Assembly (NCBI GenBank): GCA_037135095.1
Contig: JBAXKZ010000022.1
Location: 1 to 25,130 of the forward strand
Reading direction: 5' to 3'
DNA length: 25,130 nt
Origin: CAIMZW01 sp037135095
GTDB lineage: Bacteria; Actinomycetota; Actinomycetes; Nanopelagicales; Nanopelagicaceae
Shown here piece after piece: positions 6,813-14,750 of the stretch; position 1 is the first letter of the stretch, and every line of letters starts with the position of its first letter. The notes beneath the pieces are model-generated. The model was not told the DNA's origin. It searched no databases and was given only the letters and a program-made list of their open reading frames with translations. A program made the position numbers and the translations under genes.

Positions 6813-7352
6813 ATGAGAAAGTTCCAGGTTTTAGCGCTCAGTTTCGCCTTTCTGCTAATCCCCAGCCTGGCTAACGCCAACTCGATAACGAGCACCTCCC
6901 CATTAGCCGATGCCATTCTGGTCGTAGCTCCCAATGCGGTTTCGATTACTACCGCAACGCCACTGATGGATCAAGGCAATAGCGTCAGCGTTACTGATTC
7001 CATGGGTGTCCGCGTTGATGACGGTTCGCTCGCGATCAATATCGATACTGCTGTAATAGGTATGAAGCCGCTAACGGCTACCGGGGTCTATACCGTTACC
7101 TACACATTGTTAGCGGTAAATGAAGACCCGCTAACTGGCACTTTTAGTTTTACTTTTAATGCTCCGGCAGTGATTGCCGCTCCCAGCAGCAGGCCAACCA
7201 TGGCCACCCTCACCGCAACGCCGGCGCCTAATGCCTCCACCAGCACTTTGATTTATGCGCTTTTGATTGCAGCGCTCTTCGTCTTTCTCTTTTTAGTTTG
7301 GTACGCGATCATTATTTTCCGATCGGGAACAAAAAAGCCAAAGCGAAAGTAG
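6813..7352 (+). CDS. CopC-like exported membrane-anchored protein without histidines
   Basis: A 179-residue protein with a signal peptide (residues 1-22), a CopC-like immunoglobulin-type domain (about 23-118), a Ser/Pro/Thr/Ala linker and a C-terminal membrane helix (about 144-168) with a basic tail. This is the usual CopC layout in Gram-positive bacteria, and the CopD partner follows 12 bp on. In copper-binding CopC proteins the mature N-terminal His and the His of a DGHP motif bind Cu(II). Here the mature start is near NSITSTSPLADA and the second motif reads NEDP. The protein contains no His and no Cys, so the classic site is lost. GAGAGG is 7 nt before the ATG. The CopC call rests on the fold pattern (VTYTL, GTFSFTF) and the neighbour. 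Confidence 0.78.
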   Translation: MRKFQVLALSFAFLLIPSLANANSITSTSPLADAILVVAPNAVSITTATPLMDQGNSVSVTDSMGVRVDDGSLAINIDTAVIGMKPLTATGVYTVTYTLLAVNEDPLTGTFSFTFNAPAVIAAPSSRPTMATLTATPAPNASTSTLIYALLIAALFVFLFLVWYAIIIFRSGTKKPKRK

Positions 7353-7364
7353 ATTTAAACCGCC

Positions 7365-9266
7365 ATGTTTTTTGAAGCAGTTACTCACTTCCCAGATGCT
7401 GGCCCCTTGGTCAGCGCTTTGATTCCAATTGTTAAAGATTTAAGTTTGGTGGCTGGGATCACCGCAATTGGTTTGCTCTTAGCAGTTTCATTTTTGATCG
7501 AAGAAGAGCACGGCCGAATCACCAAGGAGGGCTTTAGGGTTCGAGATTTAATCCGGTTTGCTTTTCTGGTTTGGTTTATTTGTATCTTTGGCAATGTAGT
7601 TCTTGAAATTTCAAATTTACTGGCGCAACCAATTGGTTCCTCGCTAGATCCAACCACGATGAAATCATTCTTCACGCAAACTTCATTGGGTCACAGCTAC
7701 TTCGTTCAGCTTGTAATTGCCGCATCCATCTTGGCCTCACTGGGCCGAATGAAAAAGATTGGCAGCTTCAATCTTGCTTTGGCTTTTACGTTAATGGGTT
7801 TCGTCTTACCGGTTTTTCAGAGCCACTCCAGCAGCGCCGGTAATCATGGCTTGGCAATTGGATCGCTACTCTTTCACGTTCTGGCGATCTCGCTCTGGGT
7901 AGGCGGAATTATTGGTCTGTTGGTTATTTCACCAGTCAATCGAGAAAAGAGTTTGGCACGCTTTAGTTCGTTGGCGTTATGGTGCGCAGTCATTGTTGCA
8001 ATCAGTGGCGTGGCAAATGCTTGGACCCGGCTAAACTTCTTAGCTGGTTGGAATTCTATGTATGGCGTCTTAGTAGCGCTGAAGGTGGCGTTAATGGCGA
8101 TCCTTATCGGCTTTGGTGTTCGTCACCGCCGATATATTGCGCGCGAACTTTCCGGCACCAGAGCGGTATTTCAACTCTTAACGGCGGAACTTTTTGTCAT
8201 GACTATAACCGTCGTAATAGGCGGATGGTTATCAGTTACTGCGCCACCGGTTTCAAACGCAACCGCCAGCGCCCCATTCGACCCGGCGATAAATTTGACG
8301 GGTGTGGCGATGCCTCCAGCTCCAACTTTTATGAAGATCATGACCGAATATGCACCTGATGGAACCTTCATCGGCTTGCTGGTGCTGGCCACGGCGCTCT
8401 ATATCCGTGGTGTCGTTTTGCTCGCTCGTAGAGGCGATAGTTGGCCTAAGGGTCGCACTGTCGCATTCATTCTCGGCGTTGTAGCCACTGACTTTGCAAC
8501 TAGCGGCGGCATAGGTGTCTATTCGCATTTTTCTTTCTCCCTTCATATGGTCGCTCATATGATTTTAGGAATGATTGCGCCAATTGGATTTGTACTAAGT
8601 GCCCCAATCACCTTGGCTCTTCGTACCTTGCCGATCGGGCGCACTCCATCGGAGCGTGGCGTAAGGGCGACATTCTTGTCATTCTTGAATTCGCGCTATG
8701 CGCGAACGATCACCAATCCCATTACGGCGTTGGCGATCTTCGATGGTTCGCTCTTTTTGCTTTACATGACCCCGATCTTCGGTGGTTTGATGAAGAGCCA
8801 CAGCGGCCACCTGTTGATGGATATCCATTTTCTGGCGGCCGGTTTTCTCTTCTTCCATGTAATTGTAGGAATCGATCCAAATCCCCAGCGAGTACCTCAT
8901 CTGGTTCGGATCATCATTCTCTTTGCCGCAATGAGCATTCATGCCTTCTTCTCGGTGGCGTTGATGTCTTCCAGCTCGCTCTTAGATCATGGCTATTTTG
9001 CCGCCCTTCATCGACCTTGGTCACTGGATCTACTGGCTGATCAAAAGGCAGGTGGCGCTATTGGTTGGGCTATGGGGGAGATTCCAATTCTGATTGCACT
9101 GGTGGCCACATTTATTCAGTGGGTGCGCGATGATTCTCGCGAAGCAAAGCGTTTGGATCGAGCTTCTGATCGCGCGGTGGCCATGGGCGATGATGATGAA
9201 TTAGCAACGTATAACAAGCATTTACTGAACCTGGCTCGCCGCGATCAGGAAAATCCCGAGAATTAA
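7365..9266 (+). CDS. CopD / CtaG fusion membrane protein
   Basis: A 633-residue polytopic protein joining an N-terminal CopD-like domain (about 10-290) to a C-terminal CtaG/caa3-type cytochrome oxidase assembly domain (about 325-600). CopD-like signs are SHSSSAGNHGLAIGSLLFHVLAISLWVGGIIG in the first half. CtaG signs are the His-rich HMVAHMILGMIAPIGFVLSAPITLALR, SGHLLMDIHFLAAGFLFFH and VGIDPNP. This fusion is common in Actinobacteria and is linked to copper uptake and delivery to cytochrome oxidase in the membrane. It begins 12 bp after the CopC-like gene and is probably co-transcribed. The cytoplasmic tail (about 602-633) is charged. Confidence 0.88.
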   Translation: MFFEAVTHFPDAGPLVSALIPIVKDLSLVAGITAIGLLLAVSFLIEEEHGRITKEGFRVRDLIRFAFLVWFICIFGNVVLEISNLLAQPIGSSLDPTTMKSFFTQTSLGHSYFVQLVIAASILASLGRMKKIGSFNLALAFTLMGFVLPVFQSHSSSAGNHGLAIGSLLFHVLAISLWVGGIIGLLVISPVNREKSLARFSSLALWCAVIVAISGVANAWTRLNFLAGWNSMYGVLVALKVALMAILIGFGVRHRRYIARELSGTRAVFQLLTAELFVMTITVVIGGWLSVTAPPVSNATASAPFDPAINLTGVAMPPAPTFMKIMTEYAPDGTFIGLLVLATALYIRGVVLLARRGDSWPKGRTVAFILGVVATDFATSGGIGVYSHFSFSLHMVAHMILGMIAPIGFVLSAPITLALRTLPIGRTPSERGVRATFLSFLNSRYARTITNPITALAIFDGSLFLLYMTPIFGGLMKSHSGHLLMDIHFLAAGFLFFHVIVGIDPNPQRVPHLVRIIILFAAMSIHAFFSVALMSSSSLLDHGYFAALHRPWSLDLLADQKAGGAIGWAMGEIPILIALVATFIQWVRDDSREAKRLDRASDRAVAMGDDDELATYNKHLLNLARRDQENPEN

Positions 9267-9290
9267 CTAGACGACCAACTTAGAAACTGG

Positions 9291-9296
9291 GTTAAT
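9291..9296 (+). promoter_or_regulatory. -10-like box before acyl-CoA dehydrogenase gene
   Basis: GTTAAT, four of six to consensus, lies 6 nt before the ATG at 9303. It fits the window-wide pattern of -10 boxes close to starts but has no good -35. Confidence 0.3.
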
Positions 9297-9302
9297 TGGA
9301 TC

Positions 9303-10442
9303 ATGGACGCATTAATAGCACCGGAATATGAAGAGTTGCGCGAAAGTGTGAAGTCGCTGGTATCAAAGAAGGTCGCACCTTTCGCCCATGATGTTGATGA
9401 AGCGGCGCGCTTTCCGCAGGAAGCTTACGAAGCCCTGCATGCGGCTGACTTGGCGGCGGCCCATGTCCCGGCAGAGTTTGGCGGCCAGGGCGCCGATGCC
9501 TTAGCTACAGTAATCATTATTGAAGAGGTTGCCAGAGGTTGCGCCGCCAGTTCGCTAATTCCCGCCGTCAATAAATTGGGTTCGGTCCCATTGCTGATAG
9601 CGGGAAGTTCGGCGCAGAAGCAGAAATATTTGCCACAGTTAGTGGCTGGAAACGGCTTCTCATATTGTCTTTCAGAATCCGAAGCGGGCTCCGATGCCGC
9701 CGCTATGAAGACTAAGGCGGTGCGAGATGGCGAAGGTTGGGTGATTTCTGGCAGCAAGAAATGGATTTCAAACGCTGGCTTTTCCGAGTTCTACACCGTT
9801 CTGGCCTCCACAAATCCAGAGCTCGGAGCAAAGGGAATTACTGCTTTTATTATCGAAAAGAGCGATGCCGGAGTTTCCTTCGGCGCTCATGAAAAGAAAA
9901 TGGGCTTTCGTGGTTCACCAACGAGAGAGGTCTATTTAGATAACGTTCGAATTTCCGATGATCGACGGTTGGGCGAAGTCGGAGATGGTTTCGGAATAGC
10001 TATGAAGACTTTGGATCACACTCGAATCACCATCGCTGCCCAAGCGTTGGGTATTGCTCAAGGCGCTTTCGATGCCGCGTTGAAATATTCGCATGAGCGA
10101 ATTCAATTCGGGAAACCGATCTTTGATTTTCAAGGGATCCAATTTATGTTGGCCGATATGGCAATGCAGATCGCAGCCGCGCGCTCTTTGGTTTACACCG
10201 CTGCCGTGAAAAGCGAGCGGGGCGATTCTGATTTAACTTTCTACTCAGCTGCTTGCAAATGTTTTGCCTCTGATGTGGCGATGAAGGTAACGACTGATGC
10301 CGTTCAGATTTTAGGTGGCTATGGCTATGTCAGCGACTATCCAGTTGAGCGAATGATGCGCGATGCCAAATTAACTCAAATTTATGAAGGTACCAATCAG
10401 ATTCAACGGGTTGTTATGGCGCGCCATTTAAACGAGCTATAA
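9303..10442 (+). CDS. acyl-CoA dehydrogenase
   Basis: A 379-residue FAD enzyme that introduces the alpha-beta double bond in acyl-CoA during fatty acid or branched-chain amino acid breakdown. Visible family signs: the FAD-binding stretch YCLSESEAGSDAAAMKT, the flavin motif QILGGYGYVSDYPVERMMRDAK, and the catalytic base Glu362 in QIYEGTNQIQR. Length is normal. The position of Glu362 is that of short/medium-chain and butyryl-type enzymes, but chain length and substrate cannot be fixed. The 3' end is 5 bp from the convergent cyclo-ligase gene. No ETF genes lie nearby in the window. Confidence 0.94.
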   Translation: MDALIAPEYEELRESVKSLVSKKVAPFAHDVDEAARFPQEAYEALHAADLAAAHVPAEFGGQGADALATVIIIEEVARGCAASSLIPAVNKLGSVPLLIAGSSAQKQKYLPQLVAGNGFSYCLSESEAGSDAAAMKTKAVRDGEGWVISGSKKWISNAGFSEFYTVLASTNPELGAKGITAFIIEKSDAGVSFGAHEKKMGFRGSPTREVYLDNVRISDDRRLGEVGDGFGIAMKTLDHTRITIAAQALGIAQGAFDAALKYSHERIQFGKPIFDFQGIQFMLADMAMQIAAARSLVYTAAVKSERGDSDLTFYSAACKCFASDVAMKVTTDAVQILGGYGYVSDYPVERMMRDAKLTQIYEGTNQIQRVVMARHLNEL

Positions 10443-10447
10443 ATAAC

Positions 10448-11002
10448 TTACTTTCGAAAGCGCACGATCAGATCGGGGGTTGCGGCGGCATCGACTCGTT
10501 GATCATGGCTTTCGTTGGGAATCGCCTCACTGGTGATTTCGCCACTGTGGAGCAAGGCAATTTTCCAAGCTGAAACCCGAGCCAGCGCTCGGTCGTAAGA
10601 GCCGCCACCCTGACCCAATCGATTGCCTTCGCGATCAACATGGAGCGCTGGCACAATAACGATTTCAATCTCAGCTTCAGCAGATAGAGAGATCGGGGCT
10701 CCCGTTGGCTCCATAATTTTTCCCGATTGCTTCAGAGTGGAAATCTCGCCATCCCATTTAATCCACGCCAGGTCGTTATCTGGAAGTAGTTTTGGGAGGT
10801 AGATCACCTTGCCCATTCTTAGTAGTTCTTGATGGAGATCCTGCGTCGCTGGTTCACTGCCGTAGGAGAGATACGAGGCGATCTGAGATGCTGCTTTAAA
10901 TTCATCGGAAGCCAGAATATGAAGCCAAGAATCCTGGGCAAAGCGAAGTTCGCGTTCATGGCGATAATATTTTCTAAGTTCCGCTTTTTCGTTTTGAGTC
11001 AT
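10448..11002 (-). CDS. 5-formyltetrahydrofolate cyclo-ligase
   Basis: A 184-residue ATP-dependent enzyme converting 5-formyl-tetrahydrofolate to 5,10-methenyl-tetrahydrofolate, clearing an inhibitory by-product of the one-carbon pool. The N-terminal basic helix with RKYYRHERE, the substrate region IYLPK (67-71), the mid motif PALHVDREGNRLGQGGGSYDR (118-138, with the Gly-rich phosphate loop) and length all fit the family. It is divergent from the gephyrin-like gene (65-bp gap). In many actinobacteria galU lies between these two genes as I recall; here it does not. Confidence 0.93.
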   Translation of the reverse strand: MTQNEKAELRKYYRHERELRFAQDSWLHILASDEFKAASQIASYLSYGSEPATQDLHQELLRMGKVIYLPKLLPDNDLAWIKWDGEISTLKQSGKIMEPTGAPISLSAEAEIEIVIVPALHVDREGNRLGQGGGSYDRALARVSAWKIALLHSGEITSEAIPNESHDQRVDAAATPDLIVRFRK

Positions 11003-11055
11003 AGTTGAGAGTTCGCTAACGCTGAAAAATGCATGGCTTTACTCTAAGGAAGAAG

Positions 11056-11061
11056 TAGGGT
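11056..11061 (+). promoter_or_regulatory. -10 box of the gephyrin-like gene (leaderless candidate)
   Basis: TAGGGT with 6 nt to the ATG at 11068. A purine-rich AAGGAAGAAG lies further up (11046-11055) but is 12 or more nt from the start. Confidence 0.4.
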
Positions 11062-11067
11062 TTAGTC

Positions 11068-11973
11068 ATGGATAGCAGAGTCAGCGATTTTCTCGACCAA
11101 TTGCTGGCGATCTCTCACCCCTTAGAGCCTTTTGATATGCCGCTTTTGGATGCCCATGGCGCCAGCCTGGCTCAGGACATCTTCGCGGGAGAGCGGTTGG
11201 TCCTTCGTGCCGGCTCCCGGATTAGATCTACTCAGATTGGCTTGGCCGCCTCGATCGGGTTGGATCGCTTGCCTACCAGGCCACATCCTCGGGTCGTAGT
11301 GATTTCGGCCGGCGATGATTTAGTTGAACCTGGCCAACCGTTGGGTGACGAAGAGGACGAATACGAAACTAACTCTTGGCTTCTAACTACCGCAGTTCGA
11401 GAAGCTGGAGCCACCGGCTATCGAGTCCATACCATCCCAGAAAATCATGCCCAACTTCGTCAAATTGTTGAAGATCAGTTGGTGCGCGCCGATTTAATTG
11501 TTATCAGCGGCGAAAGCCAAGACGAATCCTTTGCCTTAATTACTGGAGTATTGGCCGAGATGGGCGACATCACCACCGTCACACCTAATCTGGCCGAAAG
11601 CGGACAACATAACTTTGGTCTGATCGGTCCCGATAAGACCCCCGTTGTGACTTTGCCAGGCGATCCAATTGGTGCATTTTTGTCAATGGAAATATTTATT
11701 CGCCCCATGATTCGAACGATGCTTGGCGCTTCGAATGTATTTAGAAATGTGCTCTCACTCACCCTGGCGGAATCAATAACGTCCCCGCTAGGAAAGACCA
11801 GTTATATCCGAGCCGCGATCGAAACCAATGGCACCGTTATTGCGCTGCCAGATCAGAATGATTTGCTCTCACTCTCCGATGCGGCTGGGTTAATCGCTGT
11901 TCCCGAAAAGAGTGAAGGTTATAAAGCGGGCGAAATGGTAAATGTAATAATTCTCGAACGAAGCAATAATTAA
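11068..11973 (+). CDS. glp: shortened MoeA/gephyrin-like protein (Glp-like)
   Basis: A 301-residue homologue of MoeA/gephyrin E, which is normally about 400 residues. Residues 1-38 match the MoeA N-terminus (SDFLDQLLAI, PLLDAHGASLAQDI). The sequence then jumps directly to ERLVLRAGSRIRSTQIGLAASIGL, so the MoeA segment with MDGYA and TGAP-P-GAD (domain II beta-barrel and part of domain I) is missing inside one open frame. Domain III follows (VVVISAGDDLVEPGQPLG, ETNSWLL, LPGDPIGAFLSMEIF), then domain IV to the end. SGGVSVGDYD of active MoeA is SGESQDESFA here. Molybdenum insertion is therefore unlikely. The next genes are a RimJ-like acetyltransferase and a SepX/GLPR-like membrane protein; in Corynebacterium a gephyrin-like protein (Glp) with its receptor GLPR acts at the FtsZ ring. 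I infer a division scaffold. Confidence 0.75.
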   Translation: MDSRVSDFLDQLLAISHPLEPFDMPLLDAHGASLAQDIFAGERLVLRAGSRIRSTQIGLAASIGLDRLPTRPHPRVVVISAGDDLVEPGQPLGDEEDEYETNSWLLTTAVREAGATGYRVHTIPENHAQLRQIVEDQLVRADLIVISGESQDESFALITGVLAEMGDITTVTPNLAESGQHNFGLIGPDKTPVVTLPGDPIGAFLSMEIFIRPMIRTMLGASNVFRNVLSLTLAESITSPLGKTSYIRAAIETNGTVIALPDQNDLLSLSDAAGLIAVPEKSEGYKAGEMVNVIILERSNN

Positions 11974-12558
11974 TTGAGCACCTACTGGCCCATGATTCTT
12001 CACGATGGTGCAATTACGTTAAAACCACTGCGGTATCGAGACCGCAAGCGCTGGGATGAAGTTCGTCGAGCCAATCGAGAATGGCTTTCACCGTGGGAGG
12101 CAACCAGGCCACTAATACCGGGTGAGTCGAGCAGCGGGTCACTGCCCACTTACTATGAAATGGTTAATCAGCACCGCCGCGAGGGACGACAGCTTCGCTC
12201 GATTTCGCTCGGGATTTGGTTTAGCGAGGGCGGGAAATCGAATTTTGTCGGCCAAATAACGCTGGGCGGTATTGTTCTTGGCGCCCTTCGGGGGGCTCAC
12301 ATCGGGTATTGGATTGACTCGCGTTACTCCAATAGGGGGATCACAACGCAATCGGTAAACCTACTGACCCGATATGCCTTCGATGAGCTGGCCCTCCATA
12401 GGATTGAAATCAACCTTCGCCCAGAGAATTCGGCTTCGAAGAAAGTGGCCGAAAAATGCGGCTATACCTTCGAAGGGCTACGTCCTCGCTTCCTCCACAT
12501 CGATGGGCAATGGCGCGATCACCTCTCCTTTTATAAAGAAAATCCCGCAATTCAGTAA
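11974..12558 (+). CDS. GNAT-family N-acetyltransferase, RimJ-like
   Basis: A 194-residue acetyltransferase of the RimJ/RimL group, which modifies N-terminal amines of ribosomal or other proteins using acetyl-CoA. Visible signs: ITLKPLRYRDRKRWDEVRRANREWLSPWEAT at the start, IGYWIDSRYSNRGITTQSV (acetyl-CoA loop, about 110-128), and LHRIEINLRPENSASKKVAEKCGYTFEG (about 140-167). A TTG start at 11974 follows the previous stop codon with no gap; the ATG at 11992 is the alternative, but the WP before DG at the N-terminus matches relatives I recall. No Shine-Dalgarno is seen, so translation is probably coupled to the gene before it. It is the middle member of the Glp-like / SepX-like group. Confidence 0.88.
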   Translation: MSTYWPMILHDGAITLKPLRYRDRKRWDEVRRANREWLSPWEATRPLIPGESSSGSLPTYYEMVNQHRREGRQLRSISLGIWFSEGGKSNFVGQITLGGIVLGALRGAHIGYWIDSRYSNRGITTQSVNLLTRYAFDELALHRIEINLRPENSASKKVAEKCGYTFEGLRPRFLHIDGQWRDHLSFYKENPAIQ

Positions 12559-12643
12559 TAATTCGTTAACTTTTTACGAGAAAAATATTTAATTTCAAAG
12601 TGGACATACAAGGCAAATCCCGACATTTTTAGGCTTGGAAGTC

Positions 12644-12649
12644 TAAGGT
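12644..12649 (+). promoter_or_regulatory. -10 box of the SepX-like gene (leaderless candidate)
   Basis: TAAGGT with 8 nt to the ATG at 12658; CCGACA (12620-12625) 18 nt upstream is a fair -35. The 99-bp gap is AT-rich and has no Shine-Dalgarno before the start. Confidence 0.45.
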
Positions 12650-12657
12650 TTGTCATT

Positions 12658-13416
12658 ATGGCTTCCAGTTTGATCTACCTAATCATCATCGGGATGTGGG
12701 TCGCATATTTTCTTCCGCGTTGGATCACCAGCCATGAAGAAGTTTCAGGTCGTTCTGCCGAACGCGCGAAGAGCGCAATGAAATCAGTTACCGAAAATGA
12801 TCGGCCAAACTTTCGACCAGAAATAGTCGAGCCGGATCTCAAGCGAAAAATTATCGCTCGTCGTCGAATTATATTTTCAATTTTAGCCACCTCCTTTTTA
12901 GGGACGCTAGTTGTTGTAACAGTTGGTGCCGTTGCTTGGTCACTGCTTTTCATTCCCCTTTCAGCGCTCGCGATTTATAGCGTTTCGGTTCGTCGTCAGA
13001 TAATCGCAACCCAACTTCGCACTCGTCGCTTGAACGCGCTCAAGCAAATTACTGCTGCTGAAATTAAACTTGAACCAACGGAACGAATTACATTTGCACG
13101 AGAACGAAGTGAGAGCGCAGAAAATTGGGTACCGCTCACTGAGCGTTTGGATACCGCTGGCGTTGTGGTTATTCCACGGGAACGCCAAAGCTGGCAGCCA
13201 ATATCGGTGCCAAAACCTACCTATGCCAGCGCGCCAAAGGCCATTACGCCAAAGCGAATTATTGATCTAACCGTTCCGGGTACTTGGCAGGAAGAAGAGA
13301 TTCTGCTTGAGACCTTCTTGTTGCCATCAAGAGAAGATATCTTTGATCAAGAGCTGGCCGAACAAGCGGCTGTTGAGCACCTTGAAGTTCGGGAATCTAA
13401 AGCCGTAAACGACTAG
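12658..13416 (+). CDS. SepX/GLPR-like membrane protein
   Basis: A 252-residue membrane protein. An N-terminal helix (residues 3-20, SLIYLIIIGMWVAYFLP) is followed by RW-TSHEEVSGR, a charged loop (about 30-70), two close helices (about 71-108) and a cytoplasmic tail. The tail has the family-like segments SWQPISVPKPTYASAPKA and IIDLTVPGTWQ, then an acidic end. Layout and gene order (MoeA-like, RimJ-like, this) fit the actinobacterial SepX/GLPR family, which connects FtsZ and the gephyrin-like Glp to the membrane. The family call is from memory of N-terminal and C-terminal motifs and of context. A probable own promoter precedes it, and tRNA-Ala follows 26 bp after the stop. Confidence 0.7.
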   Translation: MASSLIYLIIIGMWVAYFLPRWITSHEEVSGRSAERAKSAMKSVTENDRPNFRPEIVEPDLKRKIIARRRIIFSILATSFLGTLVVVTVGAVAWSLLFIPLSALAIYSVSVRRQIIATQLRTRRLNALKQITAAEIKLEPTERITFARERSESAENWVPLTERLDTAGVVVIPRERQSWQPISVPKPTYASAPKAITPKRIIDLTVPGTWQEEEILLETFLLPSREDIFDQELAEQAAVEHLEVRESKAVND

Positions 13417-13442
13417 TGCTAGCCTGAAGCCCCAGGTATTTA

Positions 13443-13515
13443 GGGGCTGTAGCGCAGTTGGTAGCGCGCCTCGTTCGCAACGAGGAGGCCAGGGGTTCGA
13501 TTCCCCTCAGCTCCA
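13443..13515 (+). tRNA. tRNA-Ala(CGC)
   Basis: A complete 73-nt cloverleaf. The acceptor arm GGGGCTG pairs with CAGCTCC and contains the G3-U70 wobble pair, the main identity element of alanine tRNA; the discriminator is A73. D arm GCGC/GCGC, anticodon arm CCTCG-TTCGCAA-CGAGG with anticodon CGC (reads GCG), T arm AGGGG-TTCGATT-CCCCT. CCA is not encoded. Confidence 0.97.
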
Positions 13516-13535
13516 CGCTTTGCTTTCGTCATTTA

Positions 13536-14591
13536 TTAACGCGCGATAGCCACTTTCAGCGCCTTGGTTTCAGCCGCTCTGCCAAAGGTGTCATATGCCT
13601 CCATGAATTGATCGAAGGTAAAGCGATGAGTAACCATCTTGTGAGCTGGTAATTTCTTGCTTTCAATTAACTTCAGAAGCATTGGGGTTGTGTTTGTATT
13701 AACCAATCCCATACTGATGAAGACGTTTTGAATCCAGAGGCTCTCTAGATGTAGTGGAACTTCTTTGCCGTGCACACCAACGTTTGCGACGTGCCCACCT
13801 GGCCGAACTATTTCAGTCGCCATAGTGAAGGTTGTAGGAACTCCCACAGCCTCAATTGAAACGTCAACGCCCGCGCCATCTGTCATGGCCATTACTTCCG
13901 CTTTCCATGTTGCCGTGCCAGAAAGAACGGTATCGGTTGCGCCAAACTCTCGAGATTTCTCCAGACGGTTTGAGTCAAGATCAATAGCAATAATTTTTGC
14001 TGCGCCATAGAGACCGGCAGTTGCAATAGCAGCCAATCCCACAGGACCAGCGCCAATGACGGCAACAACATCGCCTGGCTTTACGCCACCATACTGAACT
14101 CCAATTTCAAATCCCGTTGGAAAGATGTCGGAGAGCATGAGACCTTCTTCGTCGGTGACACTCGCAGGTAGCTTGTAAAGAGAATTCTCTGCATATGGAA
14201 CACGGACATATTCAGCTTGGGTTCCATCGATCAGGTGTCCAAAGACCCAGCCAATTCCAGATGCGCCTTCGTCACCAAGGCAGTGTGAGTAGAGACCCAT
14301 CTTGCAATTAGGGCAAGAGCCGCAGGACTTAATGCAAGAAATAATTACTCGATCTCCGACCTTAAGATTGGTAACGGAGGAGCCAACTTCAGTGATCTTT
14401 CCGACGCCTTCATGGCCCAAGATTCGACCAGGGGTGACTGCAGGTACATCTCCTTTGAGAATATGTAAATCAGTTCCACAAATAGTTGTTGTGTCCAATC
14501 GAACAATTACATCCGTTGGATTTTGAATCACCGGATCTGGCACATCAATCCAAGACTTGATACCAGGTCCGCCATATACGAGTGCTTTCAT
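13536..14591 (-). CDS. zinc-dependent medium-chain alcohol dehydrogenase
   Basis: A 351-residue MDR-family oxidoreductase. Catalytic zinc ligands Cys38 (CGTDLH), His60 and Glu61 (GHEGVG) and Asp155 follow the pattern of the tetrameric bacterial secondary-alcohol dehydrogenase group. Structural zinc cysteines are Cys90, 93, 96 and 104 (SCGSCPNCKMGLYSHC). The Rossmann motif is GAGPVG (180-185), and Asp at the end of the second strand (IIAIDLDSNR) suggests NAD rather than NADP. Length is normal. It converts a small alcohol to an aldehyde or ketone, but the substrate is unknown. It is probably a single-gene unit: tRNA-Ala lies convergent at the 3' side and a terminator-like hairpin (14676-14696) lies upstream. 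Confidence 0.92.
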   Translation of the reverse strand: MKALVYGGPGIKSWIDVPDPVIQNPTDVIVRLDTTTICGTDLHILKGDVPAVTPGRILGHEGVGKITEVGSSVTNLKVGDRVIISCIKSCGSCPNCKMGLYSHCLGDEGASGIGWVFGHLIDGTQAEYVRVPYAENSLYKLPASVTDEEGLMLSDIFPTGFEIGVQYGGVKPGDVVAVIGAGPVGLAAIATAGLYGAAKIIAIDLDSNRLEKSREFGATDTVLSGTATWKAEVMAMTDGAGVDVSIEAVGVPTTFTMATEIVRPGGHVANVGVHGKEVPLHLESLWIQNVFISMGLVNTNTTPMLLKLIESKKLPAHKMVTHRFTFDQFMEAYDTFGRAAETKALKVAIAR

Positions 14592-14675
14592 TTTGGGTAC
14601 TTGCCCTTCAGAAACTTCGCAAAACGACTTTGCTTATTAATGCTTCGCTCCTGGCTTATCAAAGTAAAGAGAAAG

Positions 14676-14696
14676 CATCACATTTGGGGTGTGATG
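14676..14696 (-). terminator. terminator-like hairpin between pmt and adh
   Basis: Arms CATCACA (14676-14682) and TGTGATG (14690-14696), perfect over 7 bp, with a 7-nt loop. On the minus strand the tail reads CTTTCTCTTTACTTT, U-rich but broken. It lies 55 nt after the pmt stop and probably ends that transcript. Confidence 0.55.
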
Positions 14697-14750
14697 TTGA
14701 ATTAGAAGTGGTGTCTCTCGAGTATTGTGACTCGATTTGCCAATCTGGTT

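Noticed and set aside
11068..11973. Annotation as a functional molybdopterin molybdenumtransferase (moeA).
   Set aside because: The region with MDGYA and TGAP-P-GAD is missing, the domain III GDYD motif is lost, and no other molybdenum cofactor gene is nearby.
13458..13652. Open frame starting inside the tRNA-Ala gene.
   Set aside because: It runs through a confident tRNA and then antisense into the alcohol dehydrogenase gene.
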